Assembly (NCBI RefSeq): GCF_008107725.1
Contig: NZ_VIRN01000050.1
Span: 1 to 64,000, forward strand
Origin: Marinobacter sp. BW6
GTDB taxonomy: Bacteria; Pseudomonadota; Gammaproteobacteria; Pseudomonadales; Oleiphilaceae
Direction: 5' to 3'
DNA length: 64,000 nt
A model generated the notes under the pieces. It was not told where the DNA came from. It made no database searches and worked only from the letters and a program-made list of their open reading frames with translations. Positions 45,657 to 53,691 of the stretch are shown one piece after another. The position numbers were made by a program, and so were the translations under genes. How positions within the stretch are numbered: the first letter of the stretch is position 1; every line of letters starts with the position of its first letter.

Positions 45657-48600
45657 ATGAAGTACAACAAAACACTGGCATTGGTTCCCGCCCTGTTGCT
45701 GGCCGCCTGTGGCGGCAGCGAACAGTCCATGAATGAGAAAGTCTCTCCCGGGTCGGTGGTTTATTCCTATCCCGCCGACGGGCAGCCGGATGTCAGCCCC
45801 AAGGCCGACATCGTTCTGCGCTTCAGCCATGCCGTAACCGACGAGGATGCGGATCTGCAAAACAAGATCCTGGTGGAGTCGCAGGGCCAGTCCGTGCCGT
45901 TTTCAATAGCCCGGATTGACGGTGGCAGGAGTCTGATACTGTCGCCCTCCTCGAAGCTTGCAAAACTCGGGACCTACACGGTGACCTTCAGTGAACCACT
46001 GGCTGCCGAAGGCGGCAGGCAGATCGACACGCCCAATGCCGCAGGCGATGCTGGCATCCAGTTTGAGACCCGAGGGAATTACTCAGGGCCCTCCGCCACT
46101 ACGAACTCAACCGAGGAGTTTGGTATTGCCTGGCAGGTACCGGCAAACAACAGTCCATTCGAGGCAATGAACTTTTCCACCTTCCGGCTGGCCATGACCC
46201 ATCCAGTCCATCCCGATTGGGAGGCTCTCGGTGGGTCGATACAGCTCCTGGACGGCAACGGCGAATCAGTCCCCGCGACGGTTCTGGTAAAAGGCAACCG
46301 GATAACCGTCGATCCCTGTATGGTCGAGGATCCCAGGGAATGCGGGAGCAAGGACGACGTTCTGGATACCAACCAGACCTATACCCTGAAACTTGAAAAC
46401 CTGGCCAGCCTGACCTCCCCGCAGGCAGGCAGGTTCAGCGAAGAGATTGAGTTCACACCGCGAGAAACCGGACCCACCGTAGTACTGCAGCAATCTGCCG
46501 TTGATTCGGGGCTGGCGGCAGGATCCACGGAAGAGGACGCGACCCGTTCGGTTTTGAATGGCCAGATCATAAACGGCGTCACCCTCAACTCGGTGCTACA
46601 GGGTGAAGCGGGCCCCTCTCAGCAAAGCGGCGATTTGTTTGCAGAGTTGGCTTTTGCACCTGCTTTCGAAGCGGACGAAGCACTGCCGTTGCGCATCGCC
46701 CGGGGCAGCGTGCTGAACAGCACCAGCCTGGATGTTCTCGTAGGCGGCACAGTTCCCGTTCTGGATGCCGCCACCGGCCAACTCCAGACCACCGGTGACA
46801 TCAAAGTCACCATGTTGTCAGACGCCTCCGGCTATCTGAGCCCCAACCCCTATACCGACGACCTGAACGCACCACGGCACATCACGCTGTTTATGGATGT
46901 TTCCATGAATACCGTAAATGCCCAGCCCAACGCGGCTCTGTCACAGGATCTGATGGGGGTGGAGCTGCGAGGTATCGCCCTGGTTCAGGATGGCGTGCTG
47001 ACCATCGACGCCATCGGGATGGTGGAACCGAACCTTCTGGGGCAGGAGTACACCGACTCAACCATTGCATTCCACTTGCAGGCAGCCACCGATGCCGACT
47101 CGGTGCTGGATGCCGAGATGCTCCGTGAACTGGACAGCACTTCACCGAGCCTGGTCAGCTGGATGCCCGGCCCGGACAACGCCATTCCGGATACGCGCCA
47201 GTCCATGCAGCGGCCCGGGGACCCGGTCATTCTGTTCTTTGATGAACCCATTGATTCCGAATCTCTGGCTGACGGGCTTGTTCTTGATGCAAACGGCAAT
47301 CCACTGACACTGACGGACGGAACACTGGAAGCTTATGTCGACGGAACGGCGGTGGTGATGAACCCAGTCGGGGGCCTGCAACATGGCATTGACTACACAT
47401 TGAGCATTACCAATGAACTCACTGACCTGGCAGGCAATCCGGCTGCTAGCCGCAACCTGTCCTTCGCGTTACCTGAAACATCTGATGGCAGCGAGGCAGA
47501 TCCCGCCTCACCTATTGCCCTGACCACCTACCCTGGCTACCCCTGCGCCACCACGGGCGTGGATCTTTCCAGCAGCAGCCATGGCCAGTGTCTGGATGGC
47601 GCAGCAGGAGGACCGCTCGGCCAGGTACTTCCCGTCACCAACATGCCAGAAGATCGTCCGATCGTGGTGGTGTTCTCCCAGTCCATGGATTTGGAAACGA
47701 TTAACGAGAATACCTTTATCGTAGAGAAGGTAACAGACGCGAGCACTCCGGTCGGTGCCGGAGAACCGGTCGCCGGGCGACTTGAGAAGAACAACCAGCG
47801 GGTGCGTTTCTATCCGGAGACAGCCTGGGAGGTCGGAGCTCACTATCGCTACACCATGACCTCATCCTCGGCCGCCAATGATTGTTCCGCAGCTATCTGC
47901 TCCGAGCAGGGATACCCTCTGCAAACAGACCTGCTGGTAGACCCGGAAGACATCGGCGGTCCGGATATGGCCATCTACTTCCGTGGCAGCGAGTCTGTAA
48001 ACACAGTCTTTACGCCTCTTCGCAACCTGCCGATACGCGATACCAACTCGAACTACGTCATCGACTGCACAAGTCCGGGGGCCACCGATTGCCTGGAACC
48101 CTTCGCCCACGAAGCGGACGGAGCCGGCGGTTTCCTGCCCTCCGCCAATGCAGCGCGTCTCAGAGTTGAAGGCAAGCAGGCCAACGCACTCGGGGTGCCT
48201 GTCGGTGCCAGTGTTGGATGCTCGGCGAGTGAGGAATGCCCGGAGAACAAGTTCATCTATCAGACCTATGGGCTCAACACTGAGATCCTGGGTCCGGTCA
48301 TCGTGAACGAGGAAACGGGACAAACAGGCGTACGAGTTCTGCTCTACCCGACCATGCTTGCCACCACATCAGCCAGTGTCTTTCTGGATGGCTTCGGCGA
48401 ACAGGCCACCGGCCCCCAGATCCTCCGGATGACCTATGGCACGCCCACTGAAGGCAACCCCCAGGGACTTGTTGAAGGGCTGATCATTGAGGACGAGCAG
48501 GGGCGCCCGCAATTCCAGACCACAGCAGATCTGACACTGGATGCGCCAAACCTGTCTCTGCCTCTCGCCCAGGCGCTCTCGCACGACCTGTACAGTAAGC

Positions 48601-48896
48601 CGTTCACACTGGAACTGGACGGCCCCATCGTCTTCTTCGACGATGGGCGCATGCAGGTAGAACAGCGCAACGCCAATGTGCCGCCTATTGATGTCAACGT
48701 GGAAGTGGAGATCCCCCTCCTCGGAGGGGCCATTGATTTCTTCCAGTGTATTGGGGCAGGCAACTCGCTATCCGATTGCCTGAGCGGCTCTGGCACGGAT
48801 TCGGGCGATATCCAGATACCTCTGCAGATCCCCGAACAGGGCGTTTATCTCAACTTCATCTCGAATCCGGTCAAAGAGATCCCGGCCGAGCAGTAA
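45657..48896 (+). CDS. aupB: Large Ig-like lipoprotein, AupB-like
   Basis: 1079-residue lipoprotein. Lipobox LLAAC with acylated Cys at 18, then a Ser/Glu linker. Big_5-type Ig-like domains are visible near residues 30-145 (VSPGSVVYSYPADGQPDVSPKADIVLRFSHAV), 505-610 and 640-760 (both with PVILFFDEPID / PIVVVFSQSMD strands). A conserved-looking C-terminal part (about 900-1079) may form a lipid-binding fold. AAGGAGG lies 7 nt upstream of ATG. Partner of the upstream FadL-like barrel; probably handles hydrocarbon in the periplasm. Gene symbol is by analogy with the Marinobacter pair. Confidence 0.7.
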   Translation: MKYNKTLALVPALLLAACGGSEQSMNEKVSPGSVVYSYPADGQPDVSPKADIVLRFSHAVTDEDADLQNKILVESQGQSVPFSIARIDGGRSLILSPSSKLAKLGTYTVTFSEPLAAEGGRQIDTPNAAGDAGIQFETRGNYSGPSATTNSTEEFGIAWQVPANNSPFEAMNFSTFRLAMTHPVHPDWEALGGSIQLLDGNGESVPATVLVKGNRITVDPCMVEDPRECGSKDDVLDTNQTYTLKLENLASLTSPQAGRFSEEIEFTPRETGPTVVLQQSAVDSGLAAGSTEEDATRSVLNGQIINGVTLNSVLQGEAGPSQQSGDLFAELAFAPAFEADEALPLRIARGSVLNSTSLDVLVGGTVPVLDAATGQLQTTGDIKVTMLSDASGYLSPNPYTDDLNAPRHITLFMDVSMNTVNAQPNAALSQDLMGVELRGIALVQDGVLTIDAIGMVEPNLLGQEYTDSTIAFHLQAATDADSVLDAEMLRELDSTSPSLVSWMPGPDNAIPDTRQSMQRPGDPVILFFDEPIDSESLADGLVLDANGNPLTLTDGTLEAYVDGTAVVMNPVGGLQHGIDYTLSITNELTDLAGNPAASRNLSFALPETSDGSEADPASPIALTTYPGYPCATTGVDLSSSSHGQCLDGAAGGPLGQVLPVTNMPEDRPIVVVFSQSMDLETINENTFIVEKVTDASTPVGAGEPVAGRLEKNNQRVRFYPETAWEVGAHYRYTMTSSSAANDCSAAICSEQGYPLQTDLLVDPEDIGGPDMAIYFRGSESVNTVFTPLRNLPIRDTNSNYVIDCTSPGATDCLEPFAHEADGAGGFLPSANAARLRVEGKQANALGVPVGASVGCSASEECPENKFIYQTYGLNTEILGPVIVNEETGQTGVRVLLYPTMLATTSASVFLDGFGEQATGPQILRMTYGTPTEGNPQGLVEGLIIEDEQGRPQFQTTADLTLDAPNLSLPLAQALSHDLYSKPFTLELDGPIVFFDDGRMQVEQRNANVPPIDVNVEVEIPLLGGAIDFFQCIGAGNSLSDCLSGSGTDSGDIQIPLQIPEQGVYLNFISNPVKEIPAEQ

Positions 48897-48915
48897 AAAG
48901 CTCTAAAACCTCTGC

Positions 48916-48945
48916 AAAGGGCCAGCCTTCGGGTTGGCCCTTTTT
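48916..48945 (+). terminator. Terminator after aupB
   Basis: AAAGGGCCAGCC pairs with GGTTGGCCCTTT (one G-T pair) around a TTCG tetraloop, followed by a T run. Confidence 0.92.
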
Positions 48946-49054
48946 GCAACGTGGGCAACGGCTGGTTATTTCCCCCTCCAAGTCATTTACTGCTAATCTG
49001 GTTGCACATTGAAACCGCTATAGCAAAACAACAATCCTTCAGGAGAGCCCCTTC

Positions 49055-51349
49055 ATGGAAAACGGCACCCACTATCGTACCTGTCACCTTTGCGAGGCCA
49101 TGTGCGGTGTCGCGATCGAAATGAAGGACGGCCAGATCGCCTCCATCAAAGGCGATGAGAATGATCCGCTGAGCCGGGGGCATATCTGTCCGAAAGCGGT
49201 TGCGCTGCAGGATCTGCACGAAGATCCGGACCGCCTTAAAAAGCCCATACGGAAAACCGGGACCGGCTGGCAGGAAATGGAGTGGGCCGAGGCGTTTGAC
49301 CTGGTCGCCGAAAAGCTCCACCAGACCCGCCAGGACCACGGCCGCAACAGTGTCGGCGTATACCTCGGCAATCCCAACGTCCACAACCATGGTTCTCTGG
49401 TTGCCACCATGCCACTGCTCCGGGCCATCGGGACTCAGAACCGGTTCTCAGCAACGTCTAACGATCAGTTGCCGCATATGCTGGCCAGCCTTGAGATGTT
49501 CGGGCACCAGGTTCTGTTCCCGATTCCGGATATTGATCACACGGATCTGTTTATCTGTATTGGTGCCAATCCCATGGCATCCAATGGCAGCCTGATGACC
49601 GTTCCTGACTTCCGCGGGCGACTCAAAGCCCTGAAACAGCGCGGTGGCAAAATGGTTGTGGTGGACCCGCGCCGCACCGAGACGGCAAAGCTGGCCGACG
49701 AGTTCCACTTCATCCGGCCCGGGAGCGATGCCCTACTGCTAATGGCCATGGTGCATACGTTGTTTGAAGAAGGTTTGGTAGATCCCGGCCCGGCCGAACG
49801 GCTGGTGAAAGACGTCGACCTTCTGCGTCTGGCCGCCCTCAGCTTCACCCCGGAAGTGGTCAGCGCACACACTGGCATTTCCGCAGAGGACATTCGTGCC
49901 CTCACCCGACAGCTCGCCACCACGCAAAAGGCGGCTCTTTACACGCGCATGGGAACAAGCACCCAGACCTTTGGCGGTGTGGCAACCTGGCTGGCCTATT
50001 GCCTCAACATCCTGACGGGAAAACTGGACCTGCCGGGTGGCATGCTGTTTTCGCAGCCGGCCATTGATCTGGTGGAGCTTGGCGCCATGGCCGGGCAAAA
50101 AGGCCACTTCGGCAAGCGCCACAGCCGTGTGAAGGGATTACCCGAATTCGGCGGAGAATACCCGGCCAGTACCATGGCTGATGAGATGCTGACACCTGGC
50201 GAAGGGCAGATCCGGGCCTTTGTCACTGTTGCCGGCAACCCGGTGCTCTCCAGCCCCAACGGGCGGCGTCTGGAGGAGGCTCTGGGCGGGCTCGATTTCA
50301 TGGTCTCGGTGGACTACTACCTGAACGAGACCACCCGTCATGCCGATATCATTCTGCCGCCTACAGCGGCTCTGGAACGGAGCCACTACGATCTGATTTT
50401 CAGCATGTTTGCGGTGCGCAATGTCGCCAAGTACAGCGAAGCACTGTTCGATGCCGGCCCTGAGACCCGTCACGACTGGCAGATTCTACTGGAGCTGGCC
50501 CACCGGCTGGAAAAGATCCGAAAAGGCGGGCGGCTGCCACTGCGCCTGGAGTTAGGCTGGCGTGCCTTCAAGCAGATTGGTCCGGACCCGATCCTCGATC
50601 TGCTGTTGCGCTCCGGCCCCTATGGCGCCGACGCCGGGCGCGCACGCGGATTGCTACAACCTGCCGTTGATCTGGTCATGGACATTCTGCCGAAGCGACA
50701 CCCGCTGCGTGGCCTGGCCAAGCTCAGCCCCCTGAACCGCCACTGGCATAAGCTACCAAAAGGACTCTCCCTGAGTGCCCTGAAGGACAACCCGAACGGC
50801 GTCGATCTGGGCCCGCTCCAGCCGTCCCTGCCTGAACGCCTGTTTACTCTCGATGGCAAGATCAACCTTGCGCCAAGGCGCTATCTGGACGATCTTGGCA
50901 GGCTGCATGAGGCCCTGGCTGCGCCGGTCGGCGACTCCCTGCAACTCATTGGCCGGCGCCATGTCAGGAGCAATAACTCCTGGATGCACAACAGCCAGCG
51001 GCTGGTGAAAGGCAAGGACCGGTGCACCCTGATGATTCACCCCAAAGATGCCAGCCGTCTCGGTTTGCAGGGCTCAGACTCGGCAGAAATATCTTCGGAA
51101 TCCAGACAAATTGTCTTGCCGGTGGAGATTACCGAAGATGTGATGCCCGGCGTGGTATCCATTCCCCATGGCTGGGGCCATGACCGCGACGGCACTGGCC
51201 AGTCGGTGGCGGCTGGCCATGCCGGTGCCAGCATCAACGACGTGCTCAGCGACGGTCGAATTGATCCGCTCTCCGGCACTTCCGTATTGAATGGACAGCA
51301 CGTTGCTGTCAAAGTCTGGCGCCCGGAGCGCCAACGCAAACGGGCCTGA
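49055..51349 (+). CDS. Cytoplasmic molybdopterin oxidoreductase
   Basis: 764-residue member of the DMSO-reductase/formate-dehydrogenase-like family. N-terminal [4Fe-4S] ligands C10, C13, C17 and C45 (CHLCEAMC...GHICPKA), bis-MGD-binding regions (DLFICIGANPMASNG, VVVDPRR, TVAGNPVLSSPNG, RHADIILPPTAALER), and a C-terminal MGD domain (SNNSWMHNSQRLV, VSIPHGWGHDRDG). There is no Tat signal, so it is cytoplasmic. No electron-transfer subunit or cofactor gene is nearby, and substrate cannot be predicted. A promoter is expected in 48946-49054. Confidence 0.9.
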   Translation: MENGTHYRTCHLCEAMCGVAIEMKDGQIASIKGDENDPLSRGHICPKAVALQDLHEDPDRLKKPIRKTGTGWQEMEWAEAFDLVAEKLHQTRQDHGRNSVGVYLGNPNVHNHGSLVATMPLLRAIGTQNRFSATSNDQLPHMLASLEMFGHQVLFPIPDIDHTDLFICIGANPMASNGSLMTVPDFRGRLKALKQRGGKMVVVDPRRTETAKLADEFHFIRPGSDALLLMAMVHTLFEEGLVDPGPAERLVKDVDLLRLAALSFTPEVVSAHTGISAEDIRALTRQLATTQKAALYTRMGTSTQTFGGVATWLAYCLNILTGKLDLPGGMLFSQPAIDLVELGAMAGQKGHFGKRHSRVKGLPEFGGEYPASTMADEMLTPGEGQIRAFVTVAGNPVLSSPNGRRLEEALGGLDFMVSVDYYLNETTRHADIILPPTAALERSHYDLIFSMFAVRNVAKYSEALFDAGPETRHDWQILLELAHRLEKIRKGGRLPLRLELGWRAFKQIGPDPILDLLLRSGPYGADAGRARGLLQPAVDLVMDILPKRHPLRGLAKLSPLNRHWHKLPKGLSLSALKDNPNGVDLGPLQPSLPERLFTLDGKINLAPRRYLDDLGRLHEALAAPVGDSLQLIGRRHVRSNNSWMHNSQRLVKGKDRCTLMIHPKDASRLGLQGSDSAEISSESRQIVLPVEITEDVMPGVVSIPHGWGHDRDGTGQSVAAGHAGASINDVLSDGRIDPLSGTSVLNGQHVAVKVWRPERQRKRA

Positions 51350-51368
51350 TTCATAAAAGGAGCCGAAA

Positions 51369-51830
51369 ATGCCCCAATGGCTGCAGTGGAGTCTGATTAT
51401 TGCCGGTCTGATCGCCATCGTTCTGCTGGTGGTATTCATCCGGCGTCAGATGGGATTGCTTTCGGAAAATCGCAAGCGGCAAGCCAAGGCCGAAGAGTTC
51501 CAGACAAACCGCAGAAAAGACATGATCCGCAGTGTTCATGTCATTGCGATGGCCGTCGAAGAAGACCAGATCGAGTACTCGGAAGCCTGCCTGAGGCTCA
51601 AGGGCCTGCTGGACCACATTGCTCCAGAGTTACTGGAGCAATCGCCTTTCAGGGTTTTCCAGGAGGTGCATGATCAGCTGCAGCACATGCCCACGCACCG
51701 GGCACGGCAGGCAACAGAAACGAAGTTCGTGGATAAAATGGACAAGGAACGGTTTGAGGTTGAGCAGAAGCACGCTGATGCGATTCGCCGCGCAGCAACA
51801 GCTATCCGACACCACTCTTTTCCCCGTTAG
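51369..51830 (+). CDS. DUF2489 membrane-anchored protein
   Basis: 153 residues: one N-terminal transmembrane helix (about 5-25, LQWSLIIAGLIAIVLLVVFI), then a soluble helical domain with the DUF2489 pattern (RRKDMIRSVHVIAMAVEEDQIEYSEACLRLKGLLDHI). Function unknown. AGGAG precedes ATG. It starts 19 nt after the oxidoreductase, so it is probably co-transcribed. Confidence 0.85.
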   Translation: MPQWLQWSLIIAGLIAIVLLVVFIRRQMGLLSENRKRQAKAEEFQTNRRKDMIRSVHVIAMAVEEDQIEYSEACLRLKGLLDHIAPELLEQSPFRVFQEVHDQLQHMPTHRARQATETKFVDKMDKERFEVEQKHADAIRRAATAIRHHSFPR

Positions 51831-52020
51831 CACTGGCGATCCGGTGCAAAGTGCAGCTGGTCAGACCTTATTTTTGTAACCGTTTGTAACAGGAAAAGCG
51901 ACAGGAAGAGCATTTTAACTCATAAAATCAAATGGTTCGGGCAACTTGAAAATCTGACACACCGCTCATTCCTTCCCATCTACAACTGTTGACTTTTCTT
52001 TTCTCCCGAAGAGTCTAAAT

Positions 52021-52142
52021 TAAAAACAGGGAGGCACCTATCATCTGCGGAAGGTGCCACCTGACGTTGTTTTCTCCCGATAAGTTTGGACGACTCTGCA
52101 ATAAAGCGGGTGAGCTTGCCGGCCTTGGGGCCGGCTTTTTTT
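52021..52142 (+). ncRNA. Candidate small RNA or structured 3' UTR
   Basis: The 345-bp gap 51831-52175 has no gene but ends in a strong terminator. Between about 52021 and 52142 a perfect hairpin (GGCACCT 52033-52039 / AGGTGCC 52052-52058) precedes a CU-rich single-stranded stretch and the terminator. GGA occurs at about 52029, 52048 and 52087, as in CsrA/RsmA-sequestering RNAs, but three sites is few. A TTGACT at 51989 is a possible -35 without a well-spaced -10. It could equally be the long 3' UTR of the DUF2489 operon. Confidence 0.4.
52118..52142 (+). terminator. Intrinsic terminator
   Basis: GCCGGCC-TTGG-GGCCGGC, perfect 7-bp stem, followed by seven T's. It terminates rightward transcription before the convergent HDOD gene. 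Confidence 0.9.
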
Positions 52143-52175
52143 GACGTAGATTTCCGAGAAAGGCCGCCTCGCCTG

Positions 52176-53540
52176 CTACTGGCTCATCATACCGGCCATA
52201 GCCATGACGCTGTCCTTGCTGTTTACCAGCTCATCAAACTGCTCTTCAACCTGCTCCCGATTGAGCCCCAGCTCGTCGTAAAATGCCTGACTGACGTCCT
52301 CTCCCGCACCCAGAGCTACGCCCCGGGCGGTTAACAGCTGGCGGCCCAGCCATAACAACCGGGCATAGACGCTGTGGGGGCCGTCATAGTGCGGATTCTT
52401 TTGGTAACGGATCGCCAGGGTGACCTCGTCGGGCATACCCCAGTTCTCCATCAACTGGGCAGCAATCTGTTCCCGGGTGATGCCAAGAAAATAATGCTCG
52501 GTGACTGAGGAATCGATATCAGGATTTACTTCCAGGGAACGGCAAACCAGCTTGAAATGGGGCGGAAACACCTGTGCCAAAACCAGATGACCAAAGTTGT
52601 GGAGCAGGCCGCCAAGGTACGCAAGACCGAACACCGGCCGCTCGCCCCGGGGCATCATGCTGGCCAGAATGCCGGCAGACTGGGCCTGCCAGATTGCCTG
52701 TTGCCAGTAATCCACGTAGCCGTCCGGATGATCCTGGGGCTGCTTGAGTGCCCGCCCAAGGGAAAGCCCCATTGCCAGGTTCATGACCAGATCAAATCCG
52801 AGCACCCGGGACACCGCGTCGTGCACCGACTTTACCTGGCCGGCAGCAGCGTAGAACGAGGATGACGCCCAGCTCACAACCTGCGCCGCCAGACTCGGAT
52901 CGCTCTCGACAATATCCACCAAATCGCCCATGACAGCGTTAGGGTTGACCCGAAGATGAATAATCCTCTGGGCGGTTTCCGGCAAAGGCGGCAGCTCCAG
53001 GGTATCTTCCAGGCGTTGCTGTATTCTCAGGCCGGTAAACTTCTTGATAGCGGAATGAAACTGATCCCGGTCCTTACCGTGATCATCAAGATTCACGTTG
53101 ATGGATTCCGGCGCAACGGCGAAAGAGCGCCTGTCGGCCTTGGCCGTGAGGGCCAGGAAATCCTCAGCGGGCATGACCATCGCCAGATTCTGCTCGCCCA
53201 GCTCCAGGGCGACCGCTGGCAGGTCATCCACGCGATCATCCACCACGGTTGGCCAGCCTGTCAGTGATGGCAAGGCCGGGAGCGCCTTGAGGCCAGCCCT
53301 TTCCCGAACGCGCAACTGTTCGCGGCGCTTCATCAGGCGCAGGTCACGACCCAGCTGCTTGTTCAGCTGTTCCAGGTCAATCAGATCGTCGCGGCGGCAG
53401 ATTACCTGAAGGTTGCCTTGCTCATCACTGAGCAGAACCATTCGTAACAGTTCTTTCTGGCTCGCCTGGGCCGCATCCCTAAGGGATACGCCGGCTGCGG
53501 TCTCACCCAGAGCCTGCTGAACTGCGACAGGTAATTCCAT
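52176..53540 (-). CDS. HDOD domain protein with YbaK-like N-terminus
   Basis: 454 residues. Residues about 1-140 resemble a YbaK/prolyl-tRNA-editing-type domain (VSLRDAAQASQKELLRMVLLSDEQGNLQVICRRDDLIDLEQLN...), and about 180-385 form an HDOD domain (LPPLPETAQRIIHLRVNPNAVMGDLVDIVESDPSLAAQVV, AYLGGLLHNFGHLVL), an HD-like fold without phosphodiesterase activity seen in signalling proteins. GGGAG lies 7 nt upstream of ATG. Its SD region is complementary to CU-rich segments of the intergenic RNA at 52002-52080. Confidence 0.85.
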   Translation of the reverse strand: MELPVAVQQALGETAAGVSLRDAAQASQKELLRMVLLSDEQGNLQVICRRDDLIDLEQLNKQLGRDLRLMKRREQLRVRERAGLKALPALPSLTGWPTVVDDRVDDLPAVALELGEQNLAMVMPAEDFLALTAKADRRSFAVAPESINVNLDDHGKDRDQFHSAIKKFTGLRIQQRLEDTLELPPLPETAQRIIHLRVNPNAVMGDLVDIVESDPSLAAQVVSWASSSFYAAAGQVKSVHDAVSRVLGFDLVMNLAMGLSLGRALKQPQDHPDGYVDYWQQAIWQAQSAGILASMMPRGERPVFGLAYLGGLLHNFGHLVLAQVFPPHFKLVCRSLEVNPDIDSSVTEHYFLGITREQIAAQLMENWGMPDEVTLAIRYQKNPHYDGPHSVYARLLWLGRQLLTARGVALGAGEDVSQAFYDELGLNREQVEEQFDELVNSKDSVMAMAGMMSQ

Positions 53541-53691
53541 AAATTTCTCCCGAATGTTGCTAATTTCCGTCGGTTGATCCGAGTTCGAAAACGACCGTTA
53601 CTCCAGTATAGGGCAAAGAAACGCCCCTGCAGTTGATCAAACTCTATTTCCAGGCAGCTTTCATACGCATTAGGCGAGAGAATGGACGTAG

